NCBI GenBank assembly: GCA_030374765.1
Contig: JARGXX010000010.1
Coordinates: 1 to 64,000, forward strand
Length of the DNA: 64,000 nucleotides
Direction: 5' to 3'
Source of the DNA: Agarophyton chilense
Lineage: Eukaryota; Rhodophyta; Florideophyceae; Gracilariales; Gracilariaceae
The position numbers and the translations under genes were made by a program. The number at the start of each line of letters is the position of its first letter. Within the stretch, counting starts at the first letter, position 1. The notes under the pieces are model-generated. The model saw only the letters and a program-made list of their open reading frames with translations, was not told the origin of the DNA and searched no databases. Below are positions 32,773 to 42,882 of this stretch, piece by piece.

Positions 32773-33632
32773 GGCCCTGACCGATAGCTACTTAGTGGCG
32801 ATGCCACTGTTGGACAAACCTTAACGTCATAAGAATCTACCTGTCATCGTTAAGCATACGTCATCCCTACCTCACTAAACGCACTGCACGCGTCTTCTTT
32901 AGCTGAGAGTGTGGCGCCAGCACTCGCGTGACCTACTACTCACCACACTCAACCTACATTGAACTTGGCAATACCATCGAATATCGACCCCCAGTGTTGC
33001 CGGATATGAAAACCATCCTAGAACCAAGCGCAAACGCACCTTTTTCAGCCGCGTACACGACCCCAAAAACGCACATACAAAACGCCTGACAATGTGCCAT
33101 CTGCCTCCACGAAATAGCCACAGAACCAAGCGCAAACGCATAACACAACCCTTTCTTTTGATAAAAATTTCGCACATTATCCAGCTTACAACACAGCTCG
33201 ACTGTGCAGCGGAGATGTGGCTGAAACCAAGCGCCTTTGAGTGCCACACTCGACGCACGCCTCCACGTTGTGCAGCAAAAATGTTACAATAAAACATGTG
33301 CAAACGCAGGATTTGGCAGAAAGCCCAGCGCGCCTAAAATTTATGATTTTTTCAAATGCAAATATTGCGAAAATGGGTGCTGCGCGCCAACATCTGGCAA
33401 TTCGCGCGCTACGTTACCCGAACGAAGCGCCTGAGCGCAATTAGCCACGATTTTTTGAGCGTTCCAATGTGTCATACGCGCTCTCCAGCACAACGTTTTC
33501 CATCCAGGGGGTCAAAATCGCACATACGTCGAATGCAGCGCGTGGCGCTTGGTGTATGTAATTACCAAGCGCTACTGACAACTGCGTTTTACCAAGCGCC
33601 AGCCCACACTTACAACCTGTAATATATATAGG
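32773..33632. repeat. X block, copy 4
   Basis: Same as the other X blocks. Its TATATATAGG end is joined to GGCCCTGACC, the start of another X block, so two X blocks stand head to tail here. Confidence 0.75.
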
Positions 33633-34490
33633 CCCTGACCAATAGCTACTTTGTGGCGATGGGACTGTTGGACAAACCTTAACGTCATAAGACCTTACCT
33701 GGCATCGTTAAGCATACGTCATCCCTACCTCACTAAACGCACTGCACGCGTCTTCTTTAGCTGAGAGTGTGGCGCCAGCACTCGCCTTACCTACTACTCA
33801 CCACACTCAACCTATATTGAACTTGACAATACCAACGAATATCGACCCCCAGTGTTGCCGGATATGGAAACCATCCTAGAACCAAGCGCAAACGCACCTT
33901 TTTTAGCAGCGTACATGACCCCAAAAACGCACATACAAAACGCCTGACAATGTGCCAACTGCCTCCACGAAATCGCCACAGAACCAAGCGCAAACGCATA
34001 CCCTAACCCTTTCTCTTGATAAAAATTTTGCACATTATCCAGCTTACAACACAGCTCGACTGTGCAGCGGAGATGTGGCTGAAACCAAGCGCCTTTGAGT
34101 GCCACACTCGACGCACGCCTCCACGTTGTGTAGCAAAAATGTTACAATAAAACATGTGAAAACGCAGGATTTGGCAGAAAGCCTAGCGCGCGTAAAATTT
34201 ATGATTTTTTCAAAAGCAAAAATTGCGAAAATGGGTGCTGCGCCCCAACATCTGGCAAGTCGCGCGCTACGTTACCCGAACGAAGCGCCTGAGCGCAATT
34301 AGCCACGATTTTTTGAGCGTGCCAATGTGTCATACGCGCTCTCCAGCTCAACGTTTTCCATCCAGGGGGTCAAAATCGCACATACGTCGAATGCAGCGCG
34401 TGGTGCTTGGTGTATGTAATTACCAAGCGCTACTGACAACCGCGTTTTACCAAGCACCAGCCCACACTTACAACCTGTAATATATATAGA
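33631..34490. repeat. X block, diverged fifth copy at the array edge
   Basis: Starts at GGCCCTGACC like the others but lacks the telomere-like block in front. It differs from the others by scattered substitutions (for example GATGGGACT for GATGCCACT near 33658 and GCGCCCCAAC for GCGCGCCAAC near 34239) and is therefore older. It ends in TATATATAGA and is followed by unrelated DNA. Confidence 0.7.
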
Positions 34491-35208
34491 TCGTAGTGTC
34501 ACATGCTCTACAGTCTTTATCTGGACCGCTGTCTTTCGCAGTAGTAACATCTATGAAGCTGAGGTCATAGTTTCTCTTGATAGGCATGGGGCCGAGAGCC
34601 AACAACTCTAAAACCCCTGTCTGTCAGTTTAAAACTGAAACGGTTGTCCTTCTTTCACAAGTGCTCGCTCATCAGGTACAGTACACCCTTTCAGTTTTCT
34701 AACGAGGTATGGCTGCAAACCAATGTCCATGGTACAGGTTGCGTGCGACATTGCAAGTGCAAGACTTAATTCCGCGGGACACTCTGTACACTACACGGGC
34801 ATTCAGAACACCGCATGCTGTCCCCTTACGCAGATGCTAAACACAGTTCTATGCGTCGTGCATGCACTCATACATGCAATGACAATGTGCGTATCAACTA
34901 GTTTTAGTTTCCCCCGTTGTCAATAGTTTTCTCTTTCAAACTGCAATCTACATTGTCTTTATCTTTGCACCAACATTATTCACATTGGAAACGACGGTGT
35001 TGGTATATCATGGTTTCTTTCGACTTGGTCTGGCCCTCAAGATCTCTGTTTCGTTCTACAGAAGTGACTACTTCCTTTTCGTACTCGTCTTCGCTATTGA
35101 ACGTCCTTCAATCTCGGATATCCTTTGTTGTGTCATACGATGATTTCCTCATTATTTTCATAGTCCTACGTCTTCTCCCTGTTCAAAACCCCAATCTTCT
35201 TTTGACTG
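34491..35208. other. Non-array DNA between the repeat array and the orphan minus-strand gene
   Basis: No repeat family or supported gene seen at 34491-34920. The minus strand of about 34950-35150 has an acidic, lysine-rich reading frame and could be a further exon of the gene to the right, but nothing fixes this. Confidence 0.3.
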
Positions 35209-36925
35209 TCATGTCTCTTGGCCTTGAACATTCTCGCTTGCGGTACTATCTTCAGGAGATGAGCTTTCAGTATGATCAGAGCTTGAGCCTTCCGATGATA
35301 AGCTTTCCTCCTCCTCTTGAATGCTGTCACTACTGTTTGAACTATCATCTTCTTCCATCATCTTCTCTTTCACCAAAACATTTTAACTCGCAAAGATCTA
35401 AGGGGTACCGAATGCCATCTTTTAAAAGAGATTCAACGTAGGTGTATAGATCTTTCTCTAAAAACCATTGTTTGTTTTGTCCGAACCACATTCGAATCTC
35501 TGGTGTTGCGCCACCATCTTCATACGTAACTCCCTCAACCCTTTTCACTAACTTGAGAACAGGGTTTTTCAAATATTCATCTTCCATTCGCAGCAGTCCT
35601 GGTACTACATCGTACATATTCCGCAAAAGCAGTTTTCTAAATTCAGCGTTGATCTTAATATCCATTACCGTAGTAAATGTACCAACAACCCCTTCTCTCG
35701 CGCTCTTCCCATGGCGATGCAGAATGTTGAAGTTAACAATGTCCATTTTCTGTAGAAACGACGGCGTCAAAAACTCCGTACAACTGTCAATCTCGTCGAT
35801 ACCGGGCAGAAGATCGGATTCTTCTCTACAGCAGAAGTCCATTACTTCGTTTCCCAATCGCTCTGCTTTCAATGAGTATCCAAAAACCTGTACTTTGTAT
35901 CTTTGGGGTCCTCCAAACCGTACCGCCAAAGTGCTAGGAAGGATTAGACATGAACCCACTGTCATAAAGAAAGTCCTTGACTTGTTTGACTGCATTGGGC
36001 GCAAAGGCGCAACAAACTCATAGTACAGCCCGGACTCTCCCCTTTTCGCTGTGTGCCCGGTTACTATCTGTGCTGTGACAGTGACGTATATTCGGATACC
36101 CTCCAACGCACTAGCAAAAAACCCACCTGAGGAAGTAGGAAAAAGTGTGTAGCCCACGTAAGATCCATTGGCCTTATTCTCCGAAGATTCCTTCGCATTA
36201 CGCTGCCAACGCCCGAGACTGTCTTCTCGCTCGTTTACGGGAAGCACGGTCTTGGGGGAGATAATTAGAATTCTCGATGTCTCAATTTGGTAACTGGATA
36301 CGTCTTCGTCGATTACCCTTATGAAATCCTGCATGCCCTGGATAGGATACAGCACATTGTTGAACCTGGAACGTACACTCGTCAGAACCTGTAGATTGCG
36401 AAACTTCGGCATCACATCCGTAGTACATCCATACTTCTCCTCAAGTATACCACGCTCTAGCACTCTTGATACAGCAAGCTGATGAAGAACAATAATCTTT
36501 TCCAACACACCAACATGGTCTCTTCGTGGCGCAAACCTTACAATAAAGCGCTTTCCAATCGGACCTTTGTAGTCGAAATCCATCATTTGTGGGGCCTGCA
36601 TGGAAGATAGGTTACTCCGCATATCTCTTTTATCGAACTTGTGCTCTAGATATTGGTCTATTTCACAATAATCACTCGGTGACAAATGGTGTTTGGTAAG
36701 TCCGAATCCGAATCCTTTCAGAAGACCGTCATAGGCAGCTTTACATGATCCACACTTCACATCACTTGCTGGGAACGCCAGCTTATGAGGAAGCGGGCGG
36801 TCGTCAACCAAGATTTGTAAAAGAGGTTGAGGCCCCTTGCCAAGGTGATCTACAGCCTGAGATGAAACATTAGTAGATGTCCTGCTCGCGGTTATTGAAG
36901 TAACCGCACATAAGTCCCGTAACAC
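35209..36925 (-). CDS. Orphan protein with acidic Ser/Glu tail (hypothetical, gene model uncertain)
   Basis: The main open frame is 35345-36925 (526 codons counted from a GTG; the frame stays open back to a stop near 36990 without an ATG, so an upstream exon is likely). I do not recognise a family. It is a mixed alpha/beta-looking chain with a CxxC (KCGSC) near the N-terminus and no signal peptide or membrane segment. After the frame ends at 35345, a second minus-strand frame at about 35209-35380 encodes a strongly acidic Ser/Glu-rich tail (runs such as QEEEESLSSEGSSSD) to a stop at 35209-35211. An intron or a frameshift must connect the two, if both belong to one gene. It lies divergently from the Ulp1-like gene at 38590, with tRNA-like repeats between them. 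Confidence 0.55.
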
Positions 36926-37339
36926 GAAGAAATGTATGGTGCAACAAAATGGATATCGAGTGTAGCATGCTCCCCTGTGTAGTGTAGTACATCACGAATT
37001 ACGTCAGTCTGATAGTCGGCGCACGAACCAATCGCCTACGCTAGAGTACCGTGTTGGGGGTAATCCAGGACAAAAACGGTGTACGAGAGAAGCGGCTGGT
37101 CTTTGTGATCGTAAGCACAGGTTATAACCCTCGAGCCAGAAAGCAGCAGGCTTCCTGTTAGGGAGATGGGACCGGGATGTCACTGTTGGCGAGAGTCGCA
37201 ATTGTTAAGCGCGGAAGTACAACTCCCAGAAGAGGCTTCAGTGTATGTGAAGGCACGGGTGCGATAACGTGAGATAGGGGCTGGGTGTGAGGGTGTTAGA
37301 GAGCGGGCGCGTTGTTAAAGGCTAAGGCCTGATGAGCCC
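36926..37339. other. Intergenic region, possible 5' exon and promoter of the orphan gene
   Basis: No ORF of substance. A start codon and first exon for the minus-strand orphan gene may lie here, but I cannot place splice sites with confidence. Confidence 0.3.
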
Positions 37340-38380
37340 GGGATCGGCGAACGTGAATGGAAGCCGGAACTGAGGCACCATGATCACGAAAAACGCCGTC
37401 ACAGGCACCAATTGATTTCAAGAAAAAGAAGCAAAGTAGGGCACCAAGTGCCGTCGGCAGATTTGGGGCAAGGTTCTAGGGGCTGCATGGCGCAGTGGTA
37501 TTAAATTCAATTTTTTAGATTTTTTTTGAGTTCGAAATCGAGGATTGAATCTGCCCCTCGATTTGTCGGGCATTTCAGAAAAGAATTCTTTTTTTTTTCC
37601 ATTCCGATGCTCCTGGCAAAATGGGGGAATCCGTCCTCCAAATGAGTGGCTGCGCTGTCCAGTTTTAATTTAAATGGACAAATGAGCCCAGCATGGACGA
37701 ACTTGAATCAAAGCTAAAAACGGAGGCACCATAATTTCGCAAAACGCCGCCACGGGCGCCAAATGATTTCAAAGAAAAGATGCAAGAAAGGGTACCAAGT
37801 GCAGGTGGCAGAGTTGATGGGGGGTTCTAGGCGGCGCCATGGCGCAGTGCAATTAAGCTCAATTCTTTATATTTGTTTTTGAGTTCCAAATCCAGGAGCG
37901 AATCTGCCACTCGATCTGTCGGCCATTTCAGAATAATATTTATTTTTCGATTCCGATGCTGCTCTCAAAATGGGGGATTCTGTCCTCCAAGTGAGCAGCT
38001 GTGCAGTCCAGTTTCCAAAAAATGGACTGATGAGCCCAGAATGTGCAAACGTCAATCAAAGCCAAAAATGAAGCACCATGATCGCGCAAAACGACGCCAC
38101 GGGCGCCAAAAGATCTCAAAAAAAAGCCAAAAAGGGCACCAAGTGCGGGTGGCAGATTTGGTGCGTGGTTCTAGGGGCGCCATGGCGCACTGCAATTAAG
38201 CTCAATTTTCTAGATTCTTTTTTGATTTCCAAATCGAGGATTGAATCCGCCAATCGATCTGTCGGCCATTTCAGAAAATTCTTTTTTTTCAATTCGAATG
38301 CTGCTTCCAAAATGAAAGATTCCGTCTTCCAAATGAGCTGTTGAGCCTTCAAGTTTTCTAAAAAAATTTGTGTGCAGTAA
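37340..38380 (+). repeat. Tandem tRNA-like (SINE-type) repeats, about 350 bp each
   Basis: Three units starting with TTCTAG followed by G-rich sequence and CATGGCGCA at about 37474, 37826 and 38169, preceded by a partial unit from about 37340. Each unit has a pol III A-box-like TGGCGCAGTGG (best in the first: TGGCGCAGTGGTATTAA at 37488) and, about 45 bp on, a B-box-like GAGTTCGAAATC (37531). A shared body follows, with TCGATCTGTCGGCCATTTCAGAA, a T-run and AAAATGGGGGATTC. Units differ by 10 to 20 percent by eye. This suggests tRNA-derived SINEs, or a satellite made from one, in tandem. Confidence 0.6.
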
Positions 38381-38589
38381 GGAGTACACAAGCGCTGCAC
38401 CTCCATTACGTGCAATGCCACATGCTGGTATGTGCTCCTGATCTGCGCCGTTCTTTTAGCGCACGTGGGTGAAAGAATGCTAGGGGAACTCGCTGCGCTT
38501 CGCTGCTGCTGTTCTAAGTCTCTACACGTCGGCTCTCTTTCCCACTCATACCGTCTGCTTCGTCAAATGCCTCTAGTCGCCAGTCGGCC
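38381..38589 (+). promoter_or_regulatory. Upstream region of the Ulp1-like gene
   Basis: Short region between the tRNA-like repeats and the open frame at 38590. It may hold the promoter or first exon; no TATA box is clear. Confidence 0.25.
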
Positions 38590-41500
38590 GTGGTGAAACC
38601 ACACCGAACCGACGTTCTTTCCTATTACAACAGCGTTTTCCTGGATTCTAATGGACCCTCCCGAGCGGTACATCTACGAAATAGTCCAAAGCCTTCGTTG
38701 TTTCTCGTTCCCGCATTGATCACTGTGGCATCGCTCCGAAAAAGAGATCTTTTTGGTACACGATACGCGCCGTACTTGTCCTACTATCTAGAGCGCATTG
38801 GATATAGTTTCTCTGGTGGTCCTTCAATCACAAACCGTACTATACTACTCCCCAGGATTACTTTTACACATCTTCTCCGCTTCTTCAAAAGTATCATCTC
38901 CCCCAAGCACATGGATTATTTCGAAAAGGAGCTTTATCAATCCATTCTGAGAGGAAGATCCTTTAAGGTATTTTTGGGATCTATTGATCGGTTTATAGGC
39001 TCCATTATCGGACGCAGCACTTCACCGCTTAAACTTTTTCAGGTCTCCAAAGAAATCAGGGCTTCATCTGAGTTTCGACTTTCAGACCCACTGCTGATCG
39101 TGAAAGGTATGAAGGGTGTTAGCCAGGGGAAGCTCCTTGTCCTGGGTGGTTCTCACAGTGTGATAGTGAGTGCAAGGCAAATGCTGATTCTTTTGTTACC
39201 GTATCAAATAATCGACTTCTCATCACTTCACGGAAAATTGAACCTTAGACCTCATGAAGCTCTTATTGCTCACCATATAGAATCGCTTCAACCCCGCCCA
39301 CAAACGTATGGAATCATGCAGCAAGTGGTTCTATATGGAAAGCTGAAGGAGGAGTACTGGCTCCGGCAGGAAAGCAATAGACTTTCACAGACAAGAAGCG
39401 CAAAACCAAAATCCATGTCACATTCAAAACTGCTTAAACTCTACGAAGTACTTCAAGATCTAACGGGTGACTCGAGCAAATACGCCATTTCTTTTCTTGA
39501 TTCAAATTTGGTAATGAATAATTTAAGAGGGTACATGTCCGGCGCCGATCGACTTCTCGAGGCCGACGTTGTTTCGGACCTTTGTGTAATAGAAGATTGT
39601 GGAGATTCGAAGTTCACTCGAACCACACTGAATACTCTGAAGAGATGGCCCGTGGAAAATATAAGAAGAACATTATCTCTGTGGCTTTCGCGAAGAAATG
39701 AAGGAATGAAATTCATCTGCCAGTTTTCTGATATCACTGGAAGTGAAGTGGACGGAAAAAAAATGGGAAGAAAAAGAAAGTATGAGCAAGGAGACACAAG
39801 CACGCGAACGTTCCGAACCAAGCCTCCTGAAGGCTGGGAGCACTATATTGATTGGAGTACTCCGGGATGCGTTGCGCTTTTAGATGAACTCGACCTCATT
39901 ATACGTAATGAAGCAGTGAAGGAAGATCCGGATATCAAGAATGGACGTATACATGTATTCGATGGCACTGAAGAGAAGATAAAATTTACCAACATGGTGA
40001 GAACAGAGCTGGAGAAGAAGAGGGATATTGAAGAAGATGTAGAAGAGTTCAATCTTATACAAATGATCAACAATGCAATCGATGTGCTTGAGACCGAGGG
40101 ACTGAAGGAAGCTAGACTACTCGTGGATGGTGGTACCTGCCAGGAATCTTTCACCTTGGGGAAGAGCGACATGAAATCTATCCAAGCCCTCACAATGGCA
40201 AGCGACGAAACGCTTTTATTCATTTTGAATTTTCTTAACAACTGGACTATGGAATCAATTTCGGAGGTGTACCTCTTGCCTTCTATTCTAGTTAGCGGCT
40301 GGTGGGACAGTGTTTTCATCGAAGGCAGCCCTGAGTTGGATGAACTGATTCGAAAGGTGCAGGAACACAAGAATACAAAACAGAATGCTCACGAGATTGT
40401 CTGGGACTCGAATATCACCGTGGTCATGATTTGTGGCAGCAATCACTGGTCTATAGCCGTCGTTGCTAATTTCCCACGACTACTGTACGACCTTGAACAC
40501 GAGGATGGGAGCTCAAGTGAGCCAGTGCCAGAAAGAGAAAGGAAGACGCTTGTGTATTGCTTGGATAGTATGGGGAGCAGTTCCCCTCACAAGGGTCTAG
40601 ACTCAAACTTGATCCACTATCTGGTAGCAAGCTATCCTGGAAAGCGCTGTGTATCCAGGTTTACGTTGAGCCGTTTTATTTCAGTGGTCAGTCTTAGGAA
40701 AGCTCTTCAGAAGCGCCTGGAATGTGGATTCTACGCTACCTACCATGTTTCTTTGGTCGCTAGAAACTTCAGTATCTTCCTGGGTGGTTCTGTGACACAC
40801 GTTGAACAATATATGAAGATGTGTTATTCGAAGTACACGTTTACACAGTACAGTCATGGCATCCAGTTGCGTCTCAAACTACTTTGCATAGCATACGACA
40901 AACAATCACCAAAACCGATCAGGAGCAATGTTTACCTTTGGGATGACGACAACGCACCTGTGCGAACACTGCCTCTTTCAGAAACGAATGATATTATCCA
41001 GGCACAATCCGCCAAGGGACCTCGAACCATCGGAAAGCCAGACCAATGCAAAGAGCACTTTGATGAAGTCCCTGTACTCGCAAATAGTGACAAACATTTC
41101 GAAAAATGTTCCTGGATCCCTTCTCTCCAACAACAACGCTTAGACAGTACGCAGTGTATGTCGACATCTGAGCCTGAGTTACTTGTACGCAGTATGTCAG
41201 AGAGAGCCATCAAGGCCATTCACAATGAAGAGGATTTGAAGAAGAAAACGAGTATTCGCCGACTTTTGAATGAGCCAGAGATGAAGAAAGTGAGAGAAGA
41301 GCTTGACGATGAGGCCACTATACGAAGCAAAGTTGAACAAATCATTTCTACGGTGCCTCCAAGACTTGAAAGAGAACAAGACAAGCAGAGGAAGGTCTCA
41401 CCTCCTGCAAGTAGCCAACCACTTCCAAGCTGCAAGCGCCTGATTCGGAGAGTAAGCAAAGTGCATAGAATTCAGGGTGAAGATATTTCTGAGTCGGCAC

Positions 41501-41640
41501 CGAGATGGAGCCAAATCATACAAGAAGGTGGGTATCTAGTACACAGGGTTGAAGATAATGAGATGAAGATGGGGTGGGAAGCATGCATGAAGAATGCCGA
41601 GGATCTGGTGAATCGTATGAAGAAAAGCAGGTCTATCTAA
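38590..41640 (+). CDS. Large protein with Ulp1/C48-type cysteine protease domain
   Basis: The open frame is 1016 codons from a GTG at 38590. There is no ATG until 38911 (codon 108), so either a 5' exon is missing or translation starts at 38911. Residues about 600-770 resemble Ulp1/SENP (C48) peptidases: H619 in NHWSIAVV, D659 in CLDSMG and C712 in ECGFYATYHV, with Q707 just before the cysteine. The His-Asp gap is longer than usual (40 residues) because of a Ser/Glu/Pro-rich insert. Before it are unknown sequences with a basic KKMGRKRKYE patch near 395; after it is a charged, Glu/Lys-rich C-terminal tail. Such proteases remove SUMO or related tags and are also carried by several large eukaryotic DNA transposons. 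Its neighbours are an orphan gene and a tyrosine recombinase gene, which fits a mobile element cargo or core gene. Confidence 0.65.
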   Translation: MVKPHRTDVLSYYNSVFLDSNGPSRAVHLRNSPKPSLFLVPALITVASLRKRDLFGTRYAPYLSYYLERIGYSFSGGPSITNRTILLPRITFTHLLRFFKSIISPKHMDYFEKELYQSILRGRSFKVFLGSIDRFIGSIIGRSTSPLKLFQVSKEIRASSEFRLSDPLLIVKGMKGVSQGKLLVLGGSHSVIVSARQMLILLLPYQIIDFSSLHGKLNLRPHEALIAHHIESLQPRPQTYGIMQQVVLYGKLKEEYWLRQESNRLSQTRSAKPKSMSHSKLLKLYEVLQDLTGDSSKYAISFLDSNLVMNNLRGYMSGADRLLEADVVSDLCVIEDCGDSKFTRTTLNTLKRWPVENIRRTLSLWLSRRNEGMKFICQFSDITGSEVDGKKMGRKRKYEQGDTSTRTFRTKPPEGWEHYIDWSTPGCVALLDELDLIIRNEAVKEDPDIKNGRIHVFDGTEEKIKFTNMVRTELEKKRDIEEDVEEFNLIQMINNAIDVLETEGLKEARLLVDGGTCQESFTLGKSDMKSIQALTMASDETLLFILNFLNNWTMESISEVYLLPSILVSGWWDSVFIEGSPELDELIRKVQEHKNTKQNAHEIVWDSNITVVMICGSNHWSIAVVANFPRLLYDLEHEDGSSSEPVPERERKTLVYCLDSMGSSSPHKGLDSNLIHYLVASYPGKRCVSRFTLSRFISVVSLRKALQKRLECGFYATYHVSLVARNFSIFLGGSVTHVEQYMKMCYSKYTFTQYSHGIQLRLKLLCIAYDKQSPKPIRSNVYLWDDDNAPVRTLPLSETNDIIQAQSAKGPRTIGKPDQCKEHFDEVPVLANSDKHFEKCSWIPSLQQQRLDSTQCMSTSEPELLVRSMSERAIKAIHNEEDLKKKTSIRRLLNEPEMKKVREELDDEATIRSKVEQIISTVPPRLEREQDKQRKVSPPASSQPLPSCKRLIRRVSKVHRIQGEDISESAPRWSQIIQEGGYLVHRVEDNEMKMGWEACMKNAEDLVNRMKKSRSI

Positions 41641-41982
41641 TGGCCCGAGGTTCATGGTACGATCTTATGTTCTATCTGTCTCTCTTCTCAGTTTCCAAGA
41701 CATAAAATGCAAGGCTGTGAATTTCGACAAGGGATCGGCGTTCAACGTTTTACCTCTTGTTGCAGACGGATTATCGAGTGAATACATTCTACCTATCCAT
41801 TCTATAGTGTTTGTTTCTTTCCCGCTGAACAATGTATCTCCGAGAGATCACAGTAGTGCGCATCATTTATGTTATTCCCTACTTTCTCACCGCGTTTTCT
41901 ATATCATGGCTCGGAAATGTATCAAGCGCAGAACTCTCCGTTGCGACCCTTTCTGAACAGAGCATTTCTATCGAACTTTTTC
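41641..41982. other. Convergent intergenic region
   Basis: About 340 bp between the 3' ends of the Ulp1-like gene and the recombinase gene. No gene seen; it must hold both 3' ends. Confidence 0.35.
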
Positions 41983-42780
41983 CTAAATCTCCTCCTCATC
42001 CTCTTCAAACATTTGAAATCCACCACTGGAGAGTTCATCATCATCATCATCATCATTATCATCATCACTGTCATGTCCAATATTTCTCTTTATCACGTTG
42101 TCTTTCTCTGGAGTACCTGCCTCACTTACTTCGCGCTTCACTGGTTTGTCGTCATCTTCTTCATTGAGGACAATGCTAAAATGCTTTGAGATAAGGTCCA
42201 TGGTTTCCATGAAGTCAGTGGAGTAGCAAGCAGCATACGTACAGCGCAATTGCTTAACTGATGTGTTCATTTGCTTTGCAACCAATCCCAAAAACTTTTC
42301 CTCGGACATGGATTTACCAAGCGAACCAGAACGAAACTGATGCAGCATTGATGTGGCGTACCTGGCGCGCAATGTCATTGCAGTAACTGATTTCAGATCG
42401 GGATCTATTTCGCACATGAACATCTTGATGGAATTTGAAACATTGGCAGTGGTAAGAAAGTCCCCGTACCGTGAATGCAAGAGAAGTGGCTGACCAGTCT
42501 TAGATATCAACTGATCGTTTCTACTGCAATGTAGAAGAATTGGTCGCACTTCTTTGACGTGGATTCGGAGGTATGACACAATCATGCAGGGAAAGTTAAT
42601 ATTCGGAATGTCTAGCGCTCTGGCAGTCTTCTCTGAAAGTGTGTTGATAACGACTGTATTTCCGCCATTGCCACCAGCCCTCCCCATTTCCTTGAGCTCT
42701 TTCTTAGTAGGACACTGAAGTTTTGCGTATGCCTGTGGCCGTTGTCCTTCACCGCACAAAGCAAGGAGAGCTAGAAAGTT
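41983..42780 (-). CDS. Tyrosine recombinase, catalytic C-terminal exon
   Basis: Open frame of about 265 codons on the minus strand; it follows an in-frame TAG at about 42782-42784 that could be the AG of a splice acceptor, and it has no good ATG. It begins with a segment like recombinase box I (LALCGEGQRPQAYAKL, Arg in GQRPQ), followed by LLLHSRYGDF, then box II-like AMTLRARYATSML, and ends the fold at MNTSVKQLRCTYAACYS, where one of the two tyrosines would be the nucleophile. The tail after this is highly acidic (Asp run encoded by ATC/ATG repeats at 42037-42065). It is read with the exon at 42883-44718, which supplies the DNA-binding part. This resembles recombinases of eukaryotic Crypton-like or related elements, though I cannot place the subfamily. 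Confidence 0.6.
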   Translation of the reverse strand, partial: NFLALLALCGEGQRPQAYAKLQCPTKKELKEMGRAGGNGGNTVVINTLSEKTARALDIPNINFPCMIVSYLRIHVKEVRPILLHCSRNDQLISKTGQPLLLHSRYGDFLTTANVSNSIKMFMCEIDPDLKSVTAMTLRARYATSMLHQFRSGSLGKSMSEEKFLGLVAKQMNTSVKQLRCTYAACYSTDFMETMDLISKHFSIVLNEEDDDKPVKREVSEAGTPEKDNVIKRNIGHDSDDDNDDDDDDELSSGGFQMFEEDEEEI

Positions 42781-42882
42781 GATGCACTATTTGTCGAGGA
42801 GCCCTTGGTTCTTTTGCATCTTCTGCACGCTCTTCTCATGGCCTTTGCCATTGAAATCAGCCGCAAAATTGTTACAAGTATC

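Larger units (their letters stand above)
17983..33630 (+). repeat. Tandem array of three 5,216 bp units
   Basis: Units 17983-23198, 23199-28414 and 28415-33630 have exactly the same length and are nearly identical; one difference seen is at about 32475 (A to C). Each contains the last 1,201 codons of the helicase gene, its 3' flank, the telomere-like block and the X block. The first unit is the tail of the complete gene. At each junction the end of X (TATATATAGG) is joined to GGCTCTTTGG inside the helicase gene, sharing GG. Confidence 0.9.

Noticed and set aside
34917-35441. Plus-strand 174-codon open frame
   Set aside because: It lies antisense to the orphan gene and its acidic tail; the translation is Ser/Leu/Phe-rich without family resemblance, as expected of a complement of an acidic coding region.
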